A DNA stretch of 64,000 nt from Ramlibacter sp. (GTDB taxonomy: Bacteria > Pseudomonadota > Gammaproteobacteria > Burkholderiales > Burkholderiaceae_C). The notes beneath the pieces are model-generated. The model was not told the origin of the DNA. It made no database searches and was given only the letters and a program-made list of their open reading frames with translations. The stretch is taken from the NCBI GenBank assembly GCA_019635415.1, contig JAHBZN010000003.1:186001-250000 (forward strand), given 5' to 3'. The translations under genes were made by a program, and so were the position numbers. Shown here one piece after another: positions 10,976-22,900 of the stretch. Every line of letters starts with the position of its first letter. Position 1 is the first letter of the stretch.

Positions 10976-13900
10976 CTTTGGGGGCCGGAAGTGTGGAGCC
11001 GGTGATGATCAAATCCTTAGCAATTCGTGCGGCGTCATCGGTGGCCAGTCCGGCACCTTTTAGCACCGAAATCATCTGCTGCCCTGCAGCCACCGTTTTG
11101 GGATCTATATCAAGCCCTAGCGTTCTGAATCCCGCATTCAGATTCGCTGGGCCATCCGCCTTCGCCATCGTCGCAGCGAACGAATTCCAGCCTGATATCC
11201 CTATCTTGGTCGCGACAGCGGTCACCGCTGCGCCTAAGGTAAGCGCATCCACAAGTGCCTCGCCGCGTACCTGCGGGTCAGCACTGTTCAACCCCGCCAG
11301 TATTGTGGTCGGCAATCCAGCAACGCCTTTGGCCACAATCACTGCCGCATCCACCATCCCGTTGTTGATTAATGCTGTGGTCAACTCAAAAGCAGCTATG
11401 CCTGAGCCAGTCGCAAGTCCTGCGGGGGTAACTTTGGCCAACCCTTTGCCAATACCACTCAAGTAGTTGGCTTTGTCCTGGCAAGCCTGCGTGTTACACG
11501 CTCGCTGATCCAAGCCGTAAGTGATGATGAATTGAGCCTGATTTTCCAGACGCAGAATGCGCTCTACGTCGTCGGCGCTCACGCCTTGGCCCAACAGCCC
11601 GCTAATGTCTGCATACCCTTTACGGTATTGCTCTTTCAGCAAATCACAGTTGTTTGTGACTTTGCAATTGAGCAAAGCAATGTCATTGGCCACGCTCGCT
11701 GAGTACGCGTCGTCAACTGCCTTATCTCGGCAGACTTGATCGCCGTTACATGCAACCAGTTTGCCAGCGAGGGCAGCCACATTGTCGTGATTCAAGTAGT
11801 TGTTTGCCGCCGCATTACTTCCTGCGGCGCTGGCCACGCCTATCTGCTGGGTGTCGGCTCCTGTGAGGGCAGCCGCGATGCCAGCCATCAACGCCGCGAG
11901 TTGCGCTGTGTCGCCTTTACGACCGTAGGCCTCAGCTACCGCCTCACCGATAGCCGCGCCAATAGCTCCCGCGGAACAATCCCCCGATCTCACTGCACCG
12001 GCCACGCACCCCGCTACTGCGTGGGCCACCTTGTTGGTAAGGCCTTCCGTGTTGCTGCCGATCCAGTTGGCGGCACTGGCTGAGGCCGAATCGATCAAGG
12101 CGCCTTTGATCGCATCTTTCAGCCCATCTTCAAGACTGGTGCCGTTGATCGCGCTGGAGATCACCGCGCGAGCCGCACCGCCGGCCAGGTTGTTCTGTAA
12201 CCTGGTAATGAAATCACCCTGCACCGGGGTACCCGGCAGGTTCAACATCGGATTGATATTGGCCAGCACCCCGGCCGTCAGCAGCGCCGTGACCAGGCCT
12301 CTGACGTTGGCGCTGGAGCCCAGGTCGTGCAGCGCCGCGGCGATATTGCCGTTGTTGTTGATCAGGGCGATGCTGGCCTGGGTCGCCAGCGTGGTAATGC
12401 CCGCTTGCAGTATCGCTGTGCCCACGGAAGTGTTGGCCGCGCCGCCTATGGCCGCGCCGGCCTCCGCGCCGGCACCAGCGGTGAAGTACGCCACCACCAG
12501 CGTGACGATGGCCGCGCCCGCGCCGGTCAGGCCAGAGTGGGAGTAATCCCAGTTCTGGTGAATTTCCTCGATCTGGCTCCAGTCGACCTTGCCCCGCAGG
12601 ACCGGGTCGTTTTGCAGCTGGTTGATCCAGCCCATGCCGGGTTGAGTCGCCAGCTCCTGCAAGGTGGCCTGCACACTGGTGGCGCCAACCACGGGGACTT
12701 GCACTTTCACCTTGTTCGCGGTGATGCTGACGGTGCTGGCGTTGATCTGGGTGGTGTGACTTTGTTCGTCAATGTTGCCCGCATCGGTGACTTTCTGCCA
12801 GACGATGTCCTTGTTCTGGGTGGCGGCGGTGGTGATGTCGCGTGTGGTTTGCACCTGCAGGTTCAACGTGTTGCTTGCCTGCAGGGCGACCGTGCCGGTG
12901 GCGTTGAAGGCGACCGCGCCCAGAGTGACATCGCCGCTGCCCCCGTTCGCGCCGTCGGCTTGCACGGTCACGTTTTGGGCGGTAAGCGTGGTGGCGGTGA
13001 GGCTGGCGTCTATGCTGGTTGCGTTGGTGCTGCCTTTGGCGTTGATGCCGTGGCCCCCCTTCATGAAGCCGGTCAGCCCGATATTGGTCCCCTCGGTGTG
13101 GGTGCTGCTGGTGCTGGTATCAGAGCCGACTGCACCGCCGATGTTGACTTCGGCCCCTTTAACGACGATGTTCCTGTCAGCCTCGACCTGCACGCCCTGC
13201 AAGGTGGCGGTCGCGCCTGCCGTGATCAGCACGCCGCCGTTGCCCGCTGCAATGGTGGTGGCCACCACATGGTCCGTTGTGTTGGTGCCATTGGCACTGT
13301 CCAGCGCATTGGCCAGGATGGGCACTCCGCCGAAACTGCCGGCAAATCCGGTTTTGCGGGTTTCACTGCTTTGGCTGCTTTGGGATTCGTCATGGCCCTC
13401 GACGATCAGCAGGTTGCGCCCGGCTTGCAGCAGCACGCCGTCGTTGCCCGCCAGGTTGGAGCCCTTGATGCCCAGATCGTTGCCTGCGATCACGCTGAGC
13501 GCGCCACCGGCGGCAATGGTGGTGCCAACGCTGTCCGTTGTGGTGCGATTCGCCTCGGTGTTCTGCGTGATGCGGACCAAGCCCAATAGTGAACTTCCCT
13601 TGGAGTAGGCTTCGCTGGCAAAGGTGCTGGTGACTCCTTGATCCTGAATGACGATGTCGTGGCTCGCATTGAGGGAGGCAATCGCACCGGCCTGCAACGT
13701 AGCTCCCGTCAGATTGATGTTTCCTGTCCCTATGCCATTCGTGCTGCCGTTGGCTGTCAGGATCAGGTTGTTGCCCGCCGTGAAGCTGCCCCCCACCAGG
13801 GTTTCGTCGGTCTTGGCGACCCGCTCATAGGTTTTTTTGCTCACGCCTTGCTGGTCAATGCTCAGGCTGTCCCTGGCAGTCTCGATGCTGACGTTTTGCG

Positions 13901-16900
13901 CGGTGATGCTCAGGTCACCGGTGGTCGAGGCATTGGTTCCCTTGAAACTGGCGTCGCCGGTGGCGGTCACGCTCAGGTTGTTGCCAGCCTGCAGCGAGCT
14001 CAGTTGCTGCGTGGTGCTGGCCACCTCGTAGTGCCCGGTGCGCCCCTGGGTGGTGCCGCCGGCGCCGCCCAGCGGGATGTTCAGCGTGTAGCCGGTCTGC
14101 ACGGCGTCGCTGGTGAGGTTGCCGCCGGCGCTGACGTTCAGGTTGCCACTGGTGGCGTTGACGCTGGCGCCTTGCAGATTGATGTTGCCCAATGCAGCCA
14201 GGGTGACGCTGCCGGCGCTGACGGTGGCCACGCGGTCCACGTTGGTGCGGGTGCCCGTGCTTTCGCCGTTGGGGCCCTGGATGCTGGCGGTGCTGGTCTG
14301 CACGGTGGTGCGCAGCAGGATGTCGCGCGCGTTCAGGCTGATGCTGCTGCCCTCGCCCAGACCCTGGATGAGGCCGCCGGTGTTGTTTAGGGCTTGGCCA
14401 GCGCTCACGCTGATGACGTTGCCGGCCAGCGTGCCGCTGTTGCTGACGTCCTGGCCTTCCAGCGTAAGCTTGCCGTTGCCTGCGGCGGCGCTGCCGTTGG
14501 CAATGATGGTGCCGGTGTTGGCCAGGTCCTGTGCGCTACCCGCCGGGCTGCGCAGGGTGACGTTGCTGCCTGCAATGAGGGCGCCGCTGGGGGTCAGGTC
14601 GCCGGCTACGGGGCGGCGCAGGTACACGGTGGGCACCAGGGCAACGGTGGTGCTGCCGTCGGGCAGGGTGACGGTCTTGTTCTCCAGCCAGACGATGTCG
14701 GTGGTGAGCAGCGCCATCTGTTCGGCGCTCAGGGCCACGCCGGGGGTGAGGTGGTAGGCCTGGGCAAAGAGCACGCCGGCGTCCAGCAGGGCCTGGTATT
14801 CGTCCTCGGTGGAGGTGTAGTCGCCCAGGAAGCGGCGCCCGGTCAGCGCGAGGATCTGGTCGTCGATCAGGCGCTGCTCGGCAAAGCCGTCTCCGTAGCG
14901 CTTGAGGGTGCGCTCCGGGTCCAGGTTGAGCTGGGTCAGGAAGTAGTCGGAGCTGACCCAGTTGCGGTAGTTGGTGAAGGCCGGGTCGGTTTCGACCAGG
15001 TAGCGCGCACCGGGTTGGGTGTTGAGCCGGAACAGCTGGTTGCTGGGCGCGCGCACGGCGCCGCTGGCGGTCACGGTGGTGTAGCCCGCGGCCTTGACCA
15101 TGGCAGGCGCCACTTGCCTTGCGTTGGTGTTGACTGCGGCGACCATGGTCGGCAGCGTGGCCGCGGCGCTGGCAAAGTGGGTCAATGAGGTCGTGATGGC
15201 GGCCAGCTGGCCCGCGCGCACGCCTCCGGCGATCACGCTGCCGGGCAGGGGCGCCTGCGGCGCGGCGCTCAGGCTCGCGGTGATGGCGCCGGTGCCGGTG
15301 GGGGTGGTGCCCCCACCCGCGTTGACGGTGGTGTTGCCGGTGACGGGGCTATGGCCCGAGCCGGTGGTGATCCCTGCCGGGCCACCGGGCCCGCCCGCGG
15401 TGACCGTGGCCGCGCCTGCCGGCGTGTTGCCCGTGCCCGGGGTCACGGTGGCCGGGCCGCCGGCCGGGGTGCTGCCGCCCGCTGCCGAAACAGCGCCACC
15501 GCCCGTGACGGATGCCCCGGTCACTTGCGTGCCGCCCTGCGGCTGGCTTGCGGCGGTCGTGTCCACCTGTACCGCGCCGCCGCCACCTGCCGTGGCATTG
15601 CCGCCCTGGAGTGCGCCGGTGGCGCCACCGGTAGGGGTGGCATTGCGCGCGCCACTGGCCCCCACGCCCAGGCCCGAGGGCACGATGGCTGTGGCGCCCC
15701 CCACGGGCGTGCTGGTGCCACCGGCAACCGGCGCATTGGGGCTGCCGCTGCTTTCGAACTGCAGGATGGGCAGGTCGAAATGAGTGGTCACCGGTGCGTC
15801 GGCAATGTCCTGCGGGGCGCTGATCTCGCGGCTGTAGCTGTCGCTGAGGCCCCCGTGGAAAACGCGATGATTGAAGACCTTGGTGCCTTCAATGGCGGTT
15901 TCACGCGTACCCTGGGTGGCCTGGTTCTGCAAGGCGCCGCCGTTCAGGCTGCCGCCCGCGACGATGACGCTGTCCATATTGGTGCCGCCGCCGATGCTGA
16001 TGTTGCCGCCCGCGAGCACGGTGCCTGGGTTGCTGACCGTCACCTTGGTTTCAGTGATGGTCTTGCCCGTGATGGTGGTCTCGTACCAGTCGATCAGCGT
16101 GCGCGTGTTCAGGTCGGTGTTGAAGGCCGTGATGGCCGTGTCGAGCTGGGCATAGGCCGCCGCCGTCGCAGTGTCGTAGGCGTCGGCACTGTTCCAGTAG
16201 GCGCCGCAAGCGCCCGTCATGTCGCGCACGAGCGAGCCGTCTTCTCCGCCGGTGAAGACCATGCAGGTCCCTCCGGGCGAGGCCGGTGGCTCCCCGGGGC
16301 TGGTCACGTGCATCAGCGACCAGATCGGGTCGGTCACGGTGTAGCCGTAGTGGCAAACATAGCTGCCGCCTTCGCCGCCAATGCCGTCCAGCCCGCACTG
16401 GATGGCCCCGGGCCTGGGGTTGCCGCCATAGGTGCCCAGTGGGTAGGTGGTGCTGGGCAGCACGTAGTGGCCGCCACTGTGGTCCACCCAGACCAGGTCC
16501 GTCGCCTTGTACTCGGTCGTGTCGCCGCTGGGCGTGATGTACAGGCCCGCGGCGGCTTCGGTGCGGGTTTGCGTGGTGGTTGCAAACCCGGCGTTGGTGT
16601 TGGTCAGCGCGCCGGTGATGGTCAGGTTGCGCTGGGCGTTGAGGGTGGACCCCTGGTTGAACGCGCTGCCATTGATCTGGAGGTTGCCCAGGCTCATGAC
16701 CAGGGCGCCATCGGTGTTGTTCAGCGTGCCGTTGACGGTCACGTCGCCGCCGCGCGACGCGATGACGGCGCTGCCGCCGGCGCCAATGCTGTTGTTGGTG
16801 GTACCGGTGATGGCGATGCTGTCGCCATAGATGCGCCCGGTGTTGTTCAACGTGCCGGCGGTGATGCTGGTCTGCCCGGCCGTGCTGTTGATCAGGCCCG

Positions 16901-19900
16901 CGTTGTTGACCGTGCCGCTGGTGGTGAGCGTGGTGACCCGCGAATCGATCACCGCACCGGACTGGTTGTCGATGCCACTGGCGCTCAGGCTCAGGTTGTT
17001 CTGGGCACTCACACGGCCCTGGTTGGTGTAGTTGCCGGTGGTGGTGATGCTCAGATCGCCGTTGGCGCTCACGGTGCCGCTGTTGGTGTAGTTGCCCTGC
17101 AGTTGCAGGGTCAGGGCGCCATTGCTGGCCAGCACGCCATCCGCACTGAACTGGGGCACCTGCAGGTTCAGGCGTTGCTGCGCATCGGCGCGGCCAGCGG
17201 TGTTGGTCATGACCGGCGTGTCGATGGTGAGCACATTGCCCGCGATCTGGCCCTGCGAATTGTTGAGGCTGGTGGTGGCGCGAACGGTGGTCTCGCCCAG
17301 GCCCACGATCGCGCCGTTGGTGTTGTTGATCGTTCCGGCCGTGATGGTGGCGTTGCGCCCGGCCAGCAGGCCGGTGGTGTAGGCCCCGTTCTTGGTGTTG
17401 CTGTTGTCGATGGCCGTGGCGCTGACGCTGAGGTCGCGCGCGGCGTAGACAGTCCCCGAGTTGCTGTTGTTGAGCGTGCCTGCGTTCACCGACAGGTCGG
17501 CGCCGCTGAGGATGCTGCCGCCCTGGTTGTTCAGGGTGCCGCTGGTGGTGATCGAGCTGCTTCCCAGGCCGAGCAACGTGCCCCCCTGGTTGTTGATGCT
17601 GGTGGATTGGGTGATGCTGAGGCCGCCATTGGCGCCGATGTAGCCCGCCTGGTTGTTGATGTCACCCGCGGCGATGGTGATGGCGCCCTGGCTGACGATG
17701 CCGCGCGTGCTGCCGCTGTTGGTATTGGTGAGGCTGTTGCCCTGGGTGTTGATGCTGATGCCGCCCGTGCCGGATTCGATCACGCCCGCGTCGTTGTTCA
17801 GCGCCAGCGTGGTCATGGTCACCGAGTTGCTGCCCGAGATCACGCCCCCGCTGTTCAGCACCGCGCCGCCAATGGTCACGTTCTGGCCCGTCACCAGCCC
17901 GCCGGTGTTGGTCAGCGTGCCGCTGCCGGCGTGGACCGTGGCACTGGTGGCGCCCGAGATCGTGCCCGACTTGTTGTTGATGCCGTTGGCCGTGACACTG
18001 GCGGCACCGGTGTTGGCAATGAGTTTGCCACCCGTGTTGTTGACCGCGCTGCTCAGGCTCGCAGTGAGGTTGCGGCCTGCGGCGATGGTGTTGCCTGCAT
18101 TGTTCAGGCTGCCACCCGTCAGGTTGACATCGAGGGCGGCGCTCACCGTGCCGGTGGCGTTGTCGATGACGGCGCCACTCACGCTGGTGGAGTCCTGCGT
18201 GCTGTAGATCTGACCGCTGGTGTTGTTCAGCGTACCGGCGCCCGCAGCCACGGCGACCGCGCCATTGGCCGCGACCACGCCGCTCTGGTTGTTCAGGCCG
18301 TTGCCACTGGCGCTGAGGGTGCCGGTGGCCTGCAAGGTGCCGCCCTGGTTGTTGAGCAGGCCATTGCCAGCATCCAGCGTCAGGTTGCGCGCCGCAACCT
18401 GCTGGCCGGCCGTGCTGATGCCCTGGGCATGCACCGTGAGGTCACGGCCAAACTGGTATTGCAGGCCAGCAGCGCCAAAGTCAAAGTTGGCGCCATTGCC
18501 CAGCGTCAGGTCGCGCCCGGCCAGAGCCTGTGCGCCGGTGGTGGTGCCTGCGCCGGTACCGGTGGCCACGAGGTCGCGCCCGGCCAGCAGGCTGGCGTTG
18601 CTGATGTTCAGGGCGCCATTGCTCGCCACGACGCTGACATCGCCCGGGCTGGTGAAGCTGGCGCGGGTGGCATCAATGCTCGCGCCCGCAATGGCGACCG
18701 ACGTGTTGGCCGAGACCATCGCATCCGTCAGGCCGACGGCGCCGCCCGACAGTGCCACGGACTGGTTGGCCAGCCATTGGCTGCCTGCCGCGTTGAATGT
18801 GCCGGTGCCCGCGTCGACCGTGAGGGCCCCTGCGGCCTGCACATTGGCCCGGTTGGCGTCCACGCTCGTCGCCTGCGCATCCAGGGTGCCGCCGGCGGTC
18901 AGGTTGGCGTCGTTCAACTGCGCCGCGCCCGCGCGCAGCGTCATGCCCGCACCGCTCGCAAAGGTGGACCCGTTGGCGGTGAGCGCGCCACCCTGGGTGT
19001 TCAGGTCCAGCGCGCCGCCGGCCAGCACGCTGCCGGCCGCGTTGGTGTAGGAGGTGACGGCAAGCGTGGCATTGCCCGTCTGCGCGCTGATCAGCCCCTG
19101 GCTGTTGGTAAGCGCACCTGCGGCCAGATCAAGCTGGCCCCCGGCCAGCAGTTGCCCGCCGTTGTTGCCTACGGAACCGGTGGCGGTGATGGCCAGGTTG
19201 TTGCTGGCTTGCACGGTACCGTTGGTGTTGGTCAGGCCGCCGGCGCCCACTACCAGGGTGGTGTTGCGGTTGCCCGCCACCAGGGCCGCCGTGTTGTCCA
19301 CGCCGCTCGCGTTGACCGCAAGGTCACGCCCGGCCACCAGGCGCGCTTGCCCATTGAGCAAGGCGCCTGTGGTGTTGATCCGCAGGTCGTTGCCCGCCAG
19401 GATTTCGGAGCGGCTGTTGTCAACCGACCCGTTGGCGGTCAGCGTCAGGTCGGTCGCCGCGTTGATCACGCTGCCCGCGTCGGTGCTGTTGACGCGGCTG
19501 TTGAGCAACTCGCCGGTGGTCAGTGTGAGACTGGACTGGGCGCTTCGAATGGTGCCGCGCGTGTTGTCAGTGCGGTTGGCGGCGTTGGCCTGCGCCGCAT
19601 CCACCACCAAGGCGCCGTTGGAGGCAATGGTGCCGTCCACATTGTTCAGGCCGGAGGCGCGAACCGTGGCCGCACCCACCGCCACCAGGCTACCCACCGC
19701 GTTGGACAGGGCGGCCGCGCCGGCGTTGGCGCTCAGGTCCGCGCCGGAGGCGATGGTCCCGCCGTCGTTGTTCAGCCCCTGGCCCTGCAGGGTGAGCGCG
19801 GTTCCGGTGCTGGCACTGGCCACCAAGCGGCCGGCCGCGTTGTTCAGCAAGCCGCTGCCAGCGCCGAGATTGAGGGTCTGGCCGTCCACGCTGGCGTGGT

Positions 19901-22900
19901 TCAGATCGAGCCCCTGAGCGGCGGCGACGGTGGCGTTCCCGCCTGTGGCGATGCTGGTTTGGCCCGCAGTTACCGCTCCGGCCGCAGTCACGCTGAGGTT
20001 GCCCAGCACGTTGATGCGTGCCTGGCTGGCCTGCAGGTCGCCGGTGGTCAGCGTGGCGTTGCCACCGCTGGTCACTGTGGCGTTGCTCAGCGTGGTGGCG
20101 CCCGCCGTCAGCGTGAGGGACTGGCCGCTTTGCAGCGTGCCGCCGGTGCTGTCGGTGACAGCGTTCGTGTTGGCCTGGACGGCGTTGATCGTCAGGTCGC
20201 CGTTGGCGGCGATGGTGCCCGCGCGGTTGTTCAGCCCCGTGGAGCGCAGGTCGGCCGCGCCCATGGCCTGGATGCTGCCCCCGGTGTTGGTGACGCTGCC
20301 GGTGCTGGCGTTGAGGCTCAGGCCCGCGCCCGAAGCGATGGTGCCGGCGTCGTTGTTCAGGCCCTGGCTTTGCAGGCTCAGCGCGGTGCCGGTGCTGGCC
20401 GTGGCGATCAGGCGGCCAGCGCTGTTGTTGAGTTGGCCGCTGCCCGCGTTGAGACTGATGTTCTGCGCGCTGATGTTGCCGTGGTTGACGTCAATACCCT
20501 GGGCCGCCGTGATGGCGGCGTTGCCGCCCGTCGCCAGGGCCACGTGGTCGGCCGTGACTGCGCCGCTGGCGTTGGCGTTAAGGTCGCCCAGCACGTTGAT
20601 GCGAGCCTGGCTGGCCTGCAAGTCGCCGGTGGTCAGCGTGGTGTTGCCACCGCTGGTCACGGTGGCGTTGCTCAGCGTGGTGGCGCCTGCGGTCAGCGTG
20701 AGGGACTGGCCGCTTTGCAGGGTGCCATCGGTGCTGTCGGTCGCGGCATTGGCGTTGGCCTGGACGGCGTTGATCGTCAGGTCGCCGTTGGCGGCGATGG
20801 TGCCCGCGCGGTTGTTCAGCCCCGTGGAGCGGATGTCGGCTGCGCCTACGGCCAGAATGCGGCCGGCCGCATTGTTGAGCACGCCAGCCCCCGCGTTCAG
20901 GGTCAGGTCCGCGCTGGAAGCAAGGGCGCCTCCGTCATTGACCAGGCCCTGGCCTTGAAGCGTCAGCGCTGAGCCCGTATGGCCCGTAGCCACCAGGCTG
21001 CCCGCTGAATTGTTCAGCACCCCATTTCCGGCGTTGACCTGTAGCGTCTGCGCACTCACGCTGGATTGCTGCAAGTCCACGCCTTGCGTGGCCGTGATGC
21101 TGGCCTGACCCCCGGCCGCAATCGAGGCGTGGTCAGCCGTCACCGCGCCATTGGCCGAGGCATTGAACTGACCCTGGGTGTTGATCTGCACCTGGCTGGC
21201 CTGCAGGTCGCCGATGGCCAGGGTGATGTTGCCGCCACTGGTGAGCGTGGACGCCGTGAGCGTGGTGGTGCCGGCAGTCAAAGAGATGTTCTGCGCGGCC
21301 AGCAGCTGGGCGTTGCTCAAGTTGGCCGCGCCCGCCGTCAGCGCCAGGCTGCCCTGAGTGCTCAGCAGCTGGCTGTTGTCGCCAACGAATGCGCCGCCCT
21401 GGGTGTTGACGCTGACGTTGCCGTCGGAGGCCAGCAGACCACTGGCGTTGTTCACCGCGCCACCACTGAGGGCCAGCCCGGCCAGCGCCACAACCCGGCC
21501 GCCCTGGTTGTTGAAGTTTTGCAGCTGCGCGTTCAGGGCCCCCGTGGTCTCGATCACCCCGTCGGCATTCGACAGGCTGGACAGCGGGCCGGTGGGCGCG
21601 CCCATGGTCAGCACGTCACGCGTGCTGATGCGGCCCTGGTCATTGATCACCTGGCCGGCGCTGGCGCTGAGATTGATCGCGCCGTTCGCGTCCAGCGTGC
21701 CGCCCTGGTTGTCGAGCGAAGCGCCCGTCAGGCTCGCCTCGCCGCCCGCGACGATCCGGCCCCCGTTGTTGGTGATCGCTCCCTGGGTGGCGATGGAAAC
21801 GTTGGCGCCTGCATGGGTGAGCGCCCGCGAAAGGTCAACCGCACCGGTGGCGGTGATGGCAATGCCCTGGCCGGCCAACAGACCTGTGGTGGGTGTGGCG
21901 CCCGCCGGTGCACTGCCCGCCAGGGTGAGGTTCGCGGCATTGAGGCTGATGCCCCCGCTCTGGCTTTGCACCAGCGCATTGGGAGCCACCAGGTCGCCCG
22001 TGCCGGCGCTGAGCGCGACCTGATTGACGGCACCAAGGGATGCGCCACTGGCGGCAATGCCGGTCGCCGTCACGCGGGCGGTGTCGCCGGCCTGAAGCGA
22101 AGCGTTGTTCAGCGTGGCCACGCCGGCGGAGGCGGTCACTTCCGCCTGGCCACCCGCTGACAAGGTGGCTCCTGTGGCGGCCACCGCGGCGCCTGACAAC
22201 GCCAACCGCTCATTGGCGGTGAGGGTGGCGGCATCGACCGTGAGGGCCGCACCCGCCTGCACCGTGAGCCCCTGAAGCGCGGAGAGGTTCGCCGCGCCAA
22301 GGTCGATGGCGCCGCCTGAGTTCAGCGCGGCACCAGCACCTGCGGCGACCGTTGCCCCGGTCGCCAGAATGCTGCCGCCCGTGACCTGCAGGTCGCCCAC
22401 CTGCGGGCCTTGAGCCTTGACGTTGGCCTGGCGGATGTCCAGCGCGCCTGTCGCGTTGAGCCCCAGGGTCTCGCCAGCCAGGACCGTCGCGCCCAGCGCG
22501 TCGATGTCGGCCGCGGCGGCCGAGAGCCGGCCTTCGGTCGCCAACGTGGCGCCCCCGGCCGACAAGCGCTGGGTGACCAGCACATCGAGTTCACGGGCAC
22601 CACTGAGACGGCCGCTGGTGGTGTCCAGCGTGGTGGCCTGCAAGCGGGCCGATCCGCCCGCGCTGACGGTACCGCCGGTATTGCTCAGGGCACCAGCCTG
22701 CAGCGTGGCGTCACCGCCGGCGACCAGCCGACCCGCGGTGTTGTCCAGCGCCAGCCCGGCGGTGTTGATGGTCAGGTGACCCTGGGTCTGGATCGTGCCC
22801 CCATGGTTGTCCAGTGCCACGCCCTGGATGTTCAGGGAGCTGGCGGTGGACAGGGTGCCATTGCGGTTCTGCAGTTGGCTGGCTTGCATCTGCAGATCAC

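Noticed and set aside
10632..12050. VENN or (E/Q)LYN boundary motif for the CdiA toxin
   Set aside because: Looked for in the last 450 residues and not found, so the exact toxin boundary is left open and the CDI assignment rests on gene order, composition and coupling.
15351..20972. A plus-strand open frame of 1873 codons antisense to the adhesin gene
   Set aside because: It is the mirror of a repetitive GC-rich coding strand. The translation is low in complexity (Ala, Gly, Val, Arg), has no domain or start signal, and the minus-strand protein is unmistakable.
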